Source of the DNA: Spirosoma sp. KCTC 42546
GTDB lineage: Bacteria > Bacteroidota > Bacteroidia > Cytophagales > Spirosomataceae
Assembly: GCF_006965485.1 (NCBI RefSeq)
Contig: NZ_CP041360.1
Span: 5,064,501 to 5,128,500, forward strand
Direction of reading: 5' to 3'
Length of the DNA stretch: 64,000 bases
Shown here: one piece after another, positions 39,322 to 46,886 of the stretch
Layout of the letters: each line of letters starts with the position of its first letter
How positions within the stretch are numbered: position 1 is the stretch's first letter
Notes under the pieces: generated by a model
Told to the model about the DNA's origin: nothing
The model's input: the letters and a program-made list of their open reading frames with translations, nothing else
The model's database searches: none
Made by a program: the position numbers and the translations under genes

Positions 39322-41022
39322 ATGAACGAAGCCATGACACCTGAAGAACTGCTCAAAGCCGAAAACGCCTTTATCCGTCTACACAATCAGGGGGTAATTT
39401 TAAAAGAAATTGCAGAGCAGTTGGGAGTTGAAATAGGAGTAATCAAGAAATGGAAAGAAAACTTAGAAGTCGCTATTCAACAGTCTAATAATCCAGAAGG
39501 TATAAATGTTACTGTCCAGAATAAAGATGCAAGTGGAGCATATTTATACAAGCATAGCTTAAATTTAACATTCTCTGGCATAGAGAAGCTGAAGTTTGAT
39601 CTCGTGCGATTAGCAATTAGAGACACAAACGATGACAAGTTTGGACACATTTCACGAAAGGCAGGGGAATACATAGATTTTGTAGAAAACCACCTTAAAT
39701 CATTCCATTACAAAATAGATGATAATAATGGGGAGGCAACATTTGAGTATCATTTAATTGAAGATAGTAACGATTCAGAAACTATTCAGAAAGCACAAGA
39801 TCTATTTAGTTTCTACTATGAACATTCAGTAAGGTTTGAAAAACTTGCTGAAAAGTCGATTCTCATAGACAGAGAGACAAAAGATGTATTTTTGAATTAT
39901 CAAAACGCCTTACCATACAGTTTAAAATCTTTAATTATTAGAGATTTTGAAGGAATTAGCTCTTGTCAAATACAAAATATTCCGATCGATACGCCTTGGC
40001 TGTTTATATCTGGAAATAATGGTTACGGTAAAACTACGTTTTTAAGAGCTGTGTCTATTGGATTATTGGGAAGTAAAGAAGACGACCAGATTATTGCTAA
40101 TGATATAGAGTCAAAAATAGCTGTTGAATATAAAAGTATAGGTCAGAATATAATTAACAACTTGTGGGCGTTAGGTTTTCAACCACTTGAATATTTAGCC
40201 TGCTATGGCCCTTCTCGCTTACAGATTCAGTCAAAAATGAGCCAGAACGAAGTCGCGGAGAAAAGCACTACGACCTATGGCTTATTCAATCCTGATGGCA
40301 TACTACTTAACATTGAAAGTAAGCTTATTGAATGGCATTTGGAGAAGAATGAACGCTTAGAACAGGTTAAAGGCCTATTTAAAGAAGTAATTCCGCATTT
40401 AGCCGACATCATTGTACAGAAGAATAAGCAGGACGACTATGAAGTGCTGTATGTAGAGCGGGCTGAACAGGATGAAACAACTACGTTTGATCCTGTTCCA
40501 TTCAATCAATTGGCAGCTGGTTTTCGGAGTATTATCGGCCTGATTGGCGATTTGTTAATTCGATTTATCCGCAAGCAACCTCACGTTAAGCAATTGGGTG
40601 ACCTGGCTGGTATTGTGTTAATAGATGAACTAGAAAATCACCTGCATCCGAAATGGCAGTATCAGTTGCCTACATTGTTGTCGAAGGTTTTTCCTAATAT
40701 CCAGTTTATTGCGGCCACGCATAGTGTAATTCCCATCCTTGGTGCACCAAAGAACTCTGTTTTCCTAAAATTAGACCGTTCTAAAGCGAAGGGCATTACG
40801 GTTGAGCGAATAGACATTGATATAGCCAACTTACTGCCCAACTCTATTCTGACCTCACCCATTTTCGACATGGACACGATCCGGCCAATTACGAATGAAG
40901 ATGTAGGAAAGTTGAGAACAGAAGACACCTATGACGAAGTAGTAGCCAACGACGCAATAGACAAGCAACTTCGCGAACTCGATAACGACCCTTCTCAATA
41001 TCCCGCTCTTCTTCAGGAATAG
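39322..41022 (+). CDS. ptuA: AAA/ABC-type ATPase of a Septu-like defence system, with N-terminal helix-turn-helix
   Basis: A protein of 566 residues. Residues about 1-55 contain a helix-turn-helix (QGVILKEIAEQLGVEIGVIKKWKEN), not a standard part of PtuA. About 60-205 is an unassigned AT-rich region. From about 210 an OLD/RecF-like ATPase begins: SLIIRDFEGISS, Walker A SGNNGYGKTTFL (about 232), FNQLAAGFRSIIGL as the signature loop, Walker B GIVLIDELENHLHPKWQ (about 430) and AATHSVIPI as the H-loop. The next gene, 5 bases on, is an HNH nuclease, the Septu (PtuA-PtuB) arrangement. Composition is AT-rich in the first half and closer to the genome in the second half. Antiphage function is inference from the pair. 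Confidence 0.78.
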   Translation: MNEAMTPEELLKAENAFIRLHNQGVILKEIAEQLGVEIGVIKKWKENLEVAIQQSNNPEGINVTVQNKDASGAYLYKHSLNLTFSGIEKLKFDLVRLAIRDTNDDKFGHISRKAGEYIDFVENHLKSFHYKIDDNNGEATFEYHLIEDSNDSETIQKAQDLFSFYYEHSVRFEKLAEKSILIDRETKDVFLNYQNALPYSLKSLIIRDFEGISSCQIQNIPIDTPWLFISGNNGYGKTTFLRAVSIGLLGSKEDDQIIANDIESKIAVEYKSIGQNIINNLWALGFQPLEYLACYGPSRLQIQSKMSQNEVAEKSTTTYGLFNPDGILLNIESKLIEWHLEKNERLEQVKGLFKEVIPHLADIIVQKNKQDDYEVLYVERAEQDETTTFDPVPFNQLAAGFRSIIGLIGDLLIRFIRKQPHVKQLGDLAGIVLIDELENHLHPKWQYQLPTLLSKVFPNIQFIAATHSVIPILGAPKNSVFLKLDRSKAKGITVERIDIDIANLLPNSILTSPIFDMDTIRPITNEDVGKLRTEDTYDEVVANDAIDKQLRELDNDPSQYPALLQE

Positions 41023-41027
41023 GCAGC

Positions 41028-41906
41028 ATGATTCGCGTATATAAAGATTTTGACGATCCTCCTGCGGGACTTGTCAGTGAGTCGTGCCAAGCGCAGCAGC
41101 AGAAAGCACTTGCAGAAAAAGCCCAACACAACTTTAGCAGTCATCACTACCGTGACGGCACAATTGGCACTTTACGTAAAATATACAAGTACAAATGCGG
41201 CTATTGTGAAACACATGAATCGGCAGGCGCTTCGTTACGGGTAGATCATTACCGGCCCAAAGGCAGGGTGCTAGACGTTCCAATTCATGATGGATATTAT
41301 TGGCTGGCATACGAATGGAGTAATCTGGTCTTGAGCTGTGAAAAATGTAATAGAAGAAAGTGGGATCACTTCCCAATTCAAGATGAAGCTAGTCGGGTTT
41401 CGAAACCTGCGCTAGGCAAAAATGATCTTCCTACTCAGGAATGTTGCCGAGCCGACAGAGAAATTTTACGTGATGAACGCCCGTTATTGTTAAATCCTGA
41501 ATTAGATGACCCTGACAAGCATTTAATTTTCCTCCCAAATGGAACCGTTCAGGCAAAAACAAAGAATGGTGCAAAATCAATTGAATTGTACTTCTTAGAA
41601 CGAGATGAACTCATCAAGAACCGTAAAAACATGACTGATGATATATTGGAGAAACTTAAAAAGCATCTTTTAAAATACCTTAAGCGGGAAATTGATGAAG
41701 AAACTTACCGCTATGCCATGCAGGATGTCTATGAAGAGGCAGCTATAAATCGGCAGGCGGATAAAGCATATTCTCGTGTGGCTAATGCTTTATTTGATGA
41801 TTTTGAAACCTTTGTCGCAGCGCAGTTTCCTGCTAGTCAGCAGGTCTACATCAGGCAGAGTTTTCAGCTTTATCAACAGGGAAAATTGTGGCCTGTACCA
41901 AACTAG
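41028..41906 (+). CDS. ptuB: HNH endonuclease of a Septu-like system (PtuB-like)
   Basis: A protein of 292 residues. Near the N-terminus is a zinc-binding HNH motif: YKCGYCETH (CxxC), SLRVDHYRPKGR with catalytic His, then WSNLVLSCEKCNRRKWDHFPI with a second CxxC, Asn and His. The rest is helical, with an extended charged central part. In Septu the ATPase senses infection and the HNH protein cleaves nucleic acid. The start follows the ATPase stop by 5 bases, so they are cotranslated. The next gene is a core-type deacetylase, marking the right edge of the island. Confidence 0.82.
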   Translation: MIRVYKDFDDPPAGLVSESCQAQQQKALAEKAQHNFSSHHYRDGTIGTLRKIYKYKCGYCETHESAGASLRVDHYRPKGRVLDVPIHDGYYWLAYEWSNLVLSCEKCNRRKWDHFPIQDEASRVSKPALGKNDLPTQECCRADREILRDERPLLLNPELDDPDKHLIFLPNGTVQAKTKNGAKSIELYFLERDELIKNRKNMTDDILEKLKKHLLKYLKREIDEETYRYAMQDVYEEAAINRQADKAYSRVANALFDDFETFVAAQFPASQQVYIRQSFQLYQQGKLWPVPN

Positions 41907-41950
41907 CTACGGCTCTCTAAAATCATATTACCCTAAAACCCCAACCATTC

Positions 41951-42946
41951 ATGAAACGAATTCTTACCTACCTGTTACTCACCACGCTTACCAACTTGTC
42001 CGTTAACGCCCAGACCAAAACCTACGCGGAGAAACTTGGCTTTCCGAAAGGCAAAAAAGTCGTTATTCTCCACGTCGATGATGCGGGGATGAGCTACGAA
42101 TCGAACGTAGGAACGATCAACGCCATCGACAAAGGCATTGCCAACTCAACGAGTGTTATGATGCCTTGTGGATGGGTACCGCAATTTTTCGACTACCTAA
42201 AAAAACACCCCAATACCGATTCAGGGGTTCACTTAACGCTGACCTCTGAGTGGGATAACTACCGGTGGACACCCCTGATAGGCTGCAAAAATGCACCGGG
42301 TTTGTGCGACGAACAAGGTGCTTTCTGGCATTCGGTAGCGCAGGTCGTACAGCACGCATCGGCTAATGAAGTGGAGGCCGAAATCAGGGCGCAACTGGCT
42401 CGGTATCGGGCGTTTGGTATGCAGCCAACGCATATGGATTCGCATATGGGAACCCTGTTCGATCCTAAGTTTGTCATGAGCTATGCCAAGGTGGCGATGG
42501 ATGAGAAAATTCCGGTTCTGTTTCCAGCAGGTCACGCGTCCCTGATCTTTAAGGTCAATAATGTACCAGAGCCCATGCAGAAACTGGCTCAGCAGGTAGG
42601 CAAACAGCTTTGGGATGCAGGGCTGCCCGTTTTAGACGATCTGGACGGCACTAGTTATGGCTGGACGTTACCCACCGGAACGCCTGTTACCGATGCTAAC
42701 ATTCAGAAGTACAAAACCCAGAAATTTATTGAGCTGATCAACTCGGCAAAGCCGGGCCTCACCTACATTATCATGCACTGCACCTCGCCTACACCTACCT
42801 TCGACCAGATTAGCGGTTCGGGGCAGACGCGTAAAGGCGATATGCTGGCCATGATGGACCCCGCTCTGAAAGCCTTCATCGAAAAGGAAGGCATCATCGT
42901 CACGACCTGGAAAGAGTTGACAGAACGACGGGGAAACGTTAAGTAA
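41951..42946 (+). CDS. Secreted ChbG/YdjC-family carbohydrate deacetylase
   Basis: A protein of 331 residues with a signal peptide (about 1-20, ending LSVNAQ). The metal site motifs of the YdjC family are present: ILHVDDAGMSYESN (Asp pair) near residue 42, GVHLTLTSEW (His), and PTHMDSHMG (His pair). ChbG-type enzymes remove acetyl groups from chitin oligosaccharides or related sugars; here export suggests action on extracellular or periplasmic glycans. The 3' end meets a palindrome that separates it from folA. Confidence 0.85.
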   Translation: MKRILTYLLLTTLTNLSVNAQTKTYAEKLGFPKGKKVVILHVDDAGMSYESNVGTINAIDKGIANSTSVMMPCGWVPQFFDYLKKHPNTDSGVHLTLTSEWDNYRWTPLIGCKNAPGLCDEQGAFWHSVAQVVQHASANEVEAEIRAQLARYRAFGMQPTHMDSHMGTLFDPKFVMSYAKVAMDEKIPVLFPAGHASLIFKVNNVPEPMQKLAQQVGKQLWDAGLPVLDDLDGTSYGWTLPTGTPVTDANIQKYKTQKFIELINSAKPGLTYIIMHCTSPTPTFDQISGSGQTRKGDMLAMMDPALKAFIEKEGIIVTTWKELTERRGNVK

Positions 42947-42949
42947 ATC

Positions 42950-43040
42950 TAAACGCAAAGGCGCAAAGGATGCGCAAAGAGCGCTAAGTATAACTATAAT
43001 CTTTGCGACCTTTGCGTTGTCCTTTGCGCCTTTGCGTTTA
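42950..43040. repeat. 21-bp perfect inverted repeat with GCAAAGG words
   Basis: Bases 42950-42970 and 43020-43040 are exact reverse complements. Further CTTTGCG copies lie inside the loop. The right arm ends 6 bases before the folA start codon, so it also forms the folA leader. Confidence 0.85.
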
Positions 43041-43046
43041 AAAAAC

Positions 43047-43547
43047 ATGAAAATCAGTCTTATCTCTGCCGTTGCTGACAATGGCGTTATTGGCCTCAAC
43101 AACGATATGCCCTGGCACTTGCCCGACGACTTTGCTTTTTTCAAACGCAAGACCAGTCACCATCCCATAATCATGGGCCGCAAGTCACTGGAAGCGCTTG
43201 GGAAACCCTTGCCTAACCGAACCAACATCATAATTACCCGAAACCCCAACTTTACTGCTCAGGGTGTAAGGGTCGTGCATACGCTTGACGATGCGATTGA
43301 CAAAGCGCGAAAAGCCGATCGGGCCACCGATGAAATTTTCGTCATTGGCGGAGCCGAAATCTACGCCATGGCCCTTCCCATTGCCACAACGCTTTACCTA
43401 ACCGAAATCCACCAGGCTTTCGAAGGCGATACGTACTTCCCAGAATTCGACAAGAGCGAGTGGCAGGAAGTGAGTCGACGACCGCACTCAGCCGATGAGC
43501 GCCATGCAGTGGCTTTCGATTTTGTGGAATATGAACGCGTAAGTTGA
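43047..43547 (+). CDS. folA: Dihydrofolate reductase
   Basis: 166 residues from the ATG at 43047, which gives the normal DHFR N-terminus MKISLISAVADNGVIGLNNDMPWHLPDD; a longer frame upstream translates the palindrome. Further motifs are the NADPH-binding HHPIIMGRKSLEALG, NIIITRNPNF and VIGGAEIYAMALP. It reduces dihydrofolate for thymidylate and purine synthesis. It stands alone between repeats. Confidence 0.95.
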   Translation: MKISLISAVADNGVIGLNNDMPWHLPDDFAFFKRKTSHHPIIMGRKSLEALGKPLPNRTNIIITRNPNFTAQGVRVVHTLDDAIDKARKADRATDEIFVIGGAEIYAMALPIATTLYLTEIHQAFEGDTYFPEFDKSEWQEVSRRPHSADERHAVAFDFVEYERVS

Positions 43548-43551
43548 TTTA

Positions 43552-43637
43552 TTTTTTGTCATTCCGACGAAAGGAGGAATCTCAAGTCTCTTGATAGTCA
43601 AGTTTGAGATTCCTCCTTTCGTCGGAATGACAAAAAA
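43552..43637. repeat. 34-bp perfect inverted repeat, GTCATTCCGA family, second copy
   Basis: Bases 43552-43585 and 43604-43637 are exact reverse complements with a loop ending ATAGTCAAGT. Compared with 4346-4434 the outer and inner stem bases are the same, but CCTTA is replaced by CGAAA in one arm and TAAGG by TTTCG in the other. It separates folA from the convergent GH42 gene. Confidence 0.9.
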
Positions 43638-43661
43638 CCTAGCCGTTACAACAGGATCAGC

Positions 43662-45761
43662 TTAATTCTCCTCCACGATCTTCACACCCCAGGGCTCCAG
43701 CGGTAATACCGCATTTGGCGCGATTGCTCCGTTAGAAAGCAACTCTTTACCCGCCTTGTACGGGTAGGTTAATGAAGCCGGAGCAGCCGAATAATTAAAG
43801 TAGTAGTGAATTTGTTTGCCCTGCTGATTGACCCCGGATTTGGTAATGAGCGGGAAAGCCAGTTGCTGATCGGTACCCCATACGCCCGCTTTTTTCACCG
43901 CATCTTCCAGTACTTTTTTCAGGATCGCATCGCTGGTGATACAGCCCATATAAGTTGCTACCCCCTTCCCGTACTTATTTTCGGTGATGGCTGCGTATTT
44001 ACCCCAAACCGGATGATCGTAGTAGGCCAACACGCTGGCTGTGGTGGGTGTGATCAGTTCCATCCAGGTCTTGACGCTATTTTGCTCGTTGCCTACTTTA
44101 TAAGGATCGCCCTTCAACGAAACCTGCACTGGAATTGTGAATTGACTATAATAAATCCCGCAGGCTTCATTGATAATACCCGGCTGGCGCGTTGACCGAA
44201 CTTTTACATTTTCGTCGGAGAAACCACTTTTAAAGGTGTAAACAATGTGCCCGCCGTTTTTCACAAAGTTGTTCAGGCGATTCAGCAACGCATCCGAAGC
44301 CGCATAAAGAGCCGGAACGATCAGCACTTTGTAGCTTTCCAGATTCGTGCTGGTTGGATCGACGAAATCAACGCCGACGTTCATCTGATACAGCGCGTCA
44401 TACATGGGCCGCAGCACATCGTTGTACTTTTCTCGGGCACCCCAGCCAAAACTAAAGGCATTGAAGGCCGTTAACGCTTCGTTGCTGAACAGCATCGCTA
44501 CTGAGTTTGTCTTTTTGAGGTTAACCAGTTTCGAACTGAGCTTCTCGAAATCACGCCCAATGGTTTTGGCTTCGTCGTAGGTAGGATTCGGTTCAAAATC
44601 GTGGCTCAACAGTCCTTTCCAGTATGTTTCGGCAGAGTTATGAATGGAATGCCAGTGCCAGTATTCCAGCATGTTAGCACCCGACGCCAGATGGCTGAAC
44701 GCCTGTAAACGAAGCTGTCCCGGATAAGGAACCCATTGCGGAAAGCCCTGCGCTTCGGTTTCGAGAACCAGGTAATTTTTGCCACGGTTCGACGCATCGA
44801 CTTTCATAGAACGGGCTAGGTCGCCACCTAATGAAATTTCGATCCCGGTGAGCTTATCCTGCGTTGGATGGTAAATGTCGATTCCGGCAACATCCATTGC
44901 CTTAGCTGCCGCGAAATGATCAACATCGGCCTGAATACCATACGAATAGCCCCGCCAATCGAGGTCAAAATTCTGCGTAATAAATTGATCCGGACGTTTG
45001 TATTCCCGTACAAGCGCAGTCTGCCAGGCTAGATAATCGGTGACCAGCTTTCGCTGAAACGTCGAGAACTCCGAACTCAAACTGGCGTTGATCGTACCGA
45101 CTGTCGATGGAAAATCGTCCCAGTTATTGATTCGATTGCTCCAGTAATCCAGCCCATACGCCTTGTTGATAGCGTCCAGTGTTTTGTACTTTTCCTTCAT
45201 GTACTGAACAAAAGCCTGCTGAACGTTATCTCCTGTCGTATTGTAGTGCTTCGTTTCATTATCGACCTGATACCCAATAATAGCCGGATGCGATTTGACG
45301 TGTTCCAGCATCTTCCGAATCACGCGTTCGGCATGAAACCGGAAGTGTGTATTGGTAATATCCATATTCTGGCGAGCACCGTACCGATTAGGTCCCTGTG
45401 GCGTAACTGCCAACACATCCGGGTATTTTTTGACCAACCAGGTCGGCACGGCATAGGTAGGCGTTCCAATGATCACCTGGATACCTGCCTTGTGCATCGC
45501 GTTCAGTACACGGTCGATGTGCGAATAATCGAACACGCCATCCTGCGGCTCCACTGTGCTCCAGGTTGATTCGGCAATTCGAACGACATTGATACCGGCC
45601 TCTTTCATCATCTGGATGTCCTTCTCCAAACGCTCGTAGGGCATGTACTCATCATAATACGCTACGCCAAACAGAAGTTTATCCTGCTTAGGTGTTTGGG
45701 CCGATGCCGTGCCAGCGAGAAGACTAAACGCAACAGCAAGGAAATAATAAATTTTGGTCAT
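43662..45761 (-). CDS. Secreted GH42 beta-galactosidase
   Basis: A protein of 699 residues with a signal peptide (about 1-22, ending GTASAQ). The GH42 catalytic domain has FGVAYYDEYMPYERLEKDIQMM, the acid/base Glu169 in YQVDNETKHY and the probable nucleophile Glu334 in YLVLETEAQG. The later part (about 400-600) is the trimerisation-like domain, and the protein ends in a small beta domain. It would hydrolyse beta-galactosides outside the cytoplasm, consistent with pectic galactan side chains. Downstream on the same strand of a TIM-barrel protein, with a 12-base gap, so probably cotranscribed. Confidence 0.88.
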   Translation of the reverse strand: MTKIYYFLAVAFSLLAGTASAQTPKQDKLLFGVAYYDEYMPYERLEKDIQMMKEAGINVVRIAESTWSTVEPQDGVFDYSHIDRVLNAMHKAGIQVIIGTPTYAVPTWLVKKYPDVLAVTPQGPNRYGARQNMDITNTHFRFHAERVIRKMLEHVKSHPAIIGYQVDNETKHYNTTGDNVQQAFVQYMKEKYKTLDAINKAYGLDYWSNRINNWDDFPSTVGTINASLSSEFSTFQRKLVTDYLAWQTALVREYKRPDQFITQNFDLDWRGYSYGIQADVDHFAAAKAMDVAGIDIYHPTQDKLTGIEISLGGDLARSMKVDASNRGKNYLVLETEAQGFPQWVPYPGQLRLQAFSHLASGANMLEYWHWHSIHNSAETYWKGLLSHDFEPNPTYDEAKTIGRDFEKLSSKLVNLKKTNSVAMLFSNEALTAFNAFSFGWGAREKYNDVLRPMYDALYQMNVGVDFVDPTSTNLESYKVLIVPALYAASDALLNRLNNFVKNGGHIVYTFKSGFSDENVKVRSTRQPGIINEACGIYYSQFTIPVQVSLKGDPYKVGNEQNSVKTWMELITPTTASVLAYYDHPVWGKYAAITENKYGKGVATYMGCITSDAILKKVLEDAVKKAGVWGTDQQLAFPLITKSGVNQQGKQIHYYFNYSAAPASLTYPYKAGKELLSNGAIAPNAVLPLEPWGVKIVEEN

Positions 45762-45773
45762 GTAGGGTATGGC

Positions 45774-46703
45774 TTACACTAATTTGCTCCCCACCGATTC
45801 GAGCAGGGCCTTTGTCCGGCGGATACCTTCCTCCTCGGCCATTCCTTCGCCTTCGAACTCAACACCAATATAGCCTTTGAAACCTGAGTCTTTCACCAGT
45901 TTGAGCATACGGTCGTAGTCGATCTTGGTTTCCTGGCCCTGGGCGTTGAACCCGTAACTTTTGGCACTTACCCCACCTTTGGCATAGGGCAACATTTCGG
46001 TCACGCCTTTATAGCGGTCGTATAGCTTCTCACAGTTTTTTTCTGAACTACCCCAATCGTGCGATTGACAAAAGTTGCCAAAGTCGGGTAAGAGGCCGCA
46101 GTTTGGTTTGCCAACGGCTTTCGCTACGGAGGCCATCCAACTCCCATCCGACGAGTGGCCGCCGTGGTTTTCGGCAACGACATTGATACCCAACGGAGAA
46201 ACTTTTTCAGCCAGTCGACCCATGCTTTCGATAGCCCGTTTACGGACTTCATCGGCCGAATCTTTGCTTTGCAGATTCACCCGAATTGTTTTGCAGCCTA
46301 AATAGTTGGCGGCTTCCGCCCAGGCATAATGTCGGGCAATGGCATCGGCCCGTTTGGCCGCGTCGGCATCCACCAGATTCCCGGCGGTATCGATCATCAG
46401 TAGATGGTTCGTAACGCCCTCGTCCTTACTCCGCTTGAGCAGTTCCTGTAGATAAGCCGGTTCGTTCTTCACGAATTGATCGACGTATTCAACCGCCGTG
46501 ATGCCGAAATCCCGGCGGGCTCGGATTGGGAAATCAAGTGTCGTGGTTTCCTTTTTGAACAACGCCCGATGCAGCGACCACTGAGCCAGGGAGATGCTGA
46601 AAAATAAAGGCTTAGGAGCCGCCAGTGAATCTAGGGTCGGCAAGAGTGGCAGTGTAGCAAGAGCACCTAGCTGCCCCAGAAAATGACGCCGGGTTGTATG
46701 CAT
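45774..46703 (-). CDS. Secreted TIM-barrel sugar isomerase/epimerase-like protein (Tat signal)
   Basis: A protein of 309 residues with a twin-arginine-type leader (MHTTRRHFLGQLGALATLPLLP), suggesting export of a folded, cofactor-containing enzyme. The remainder is an AP-endonuclease-2-type TIM barrel: AVEYVDQFVKNEP, GCKTIRVNLQSK, VVAENHGGHSSDG and YIGVEFEGEG, with conserved Glu, His and Asp residues that would bind a metal. Such proteins isomerise or oxidise sugars. It sits upstream of the GH42 gene, so a role in processing released sugars is plausible. Confidence 0.8.
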   Translation of the reverse strand: MHTTRRHFLGQLGALATLPLLPTLDSLAAPKPLFFSISLAQWSLHRALFKKETTTLDFPIRARRDFGITAVEYVDQFVKNEPAYLQELLKRSKDEGVTNHLLMIDTAGNLVDADAAKRADAIARHYAWAEAANYLGCKTIRVNLQSKDSADEVRKRAIESMGRLAEKVSPLGINVVAENHGGHSSDGSWMASVAKAVGKPNCGLLPDFGNFCQSHDWGSSEKNCEKLYDRYKGVTEMLPYAKGGVSAKSYGFNAQGQETKIDYDRMLKLVKDSGFKGYIGVEFEGEGMAEEEGIRRTKALLESVGSKLV

Positions 46704-46757
46704 AGTAGTATAGCCTGATTAGGTAGATTACGAAATCGAAATGGGACTTTTCTGTGG

Positions 46758-46853
46758 TGTCGGTTACTAATAACCGACAGCGTGAGGTTTCTCAAAACCT
46801 ATTTACTTTCGGTTTTAAGAAACCTCACGCTGTCAGATTTAGGAATCTGACAG
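46758..46853. repeat. Three-hairpin (cloverleaf-like) inverted repeat
   Basis: A central repeat (46776-46799 with 46811-46834, one mismatch in 24) is flanked on each side by a smaller hairpin: TGTCGGTTACTAATAACCGACA at about 46758-46779 and CTGTCAGATTTAGGAATCTGACAG near 46830-46853. Together they fold as three stems sharing the GACAGCG/CGCTGTC base. It lies between the TIM-barrel gene and the GH3 gene on the same strand. Confidence 0.75.
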
Positions 46854-46886
46854 CACGCACCAGCACTTAAAAGAGAGGGAACGCAC

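Noticed and set aside
43806..44195. 129-codon plus-strand frame inside the GH42 gene
   Set aside because: Antisense shadow of a well-supported glycosidase.
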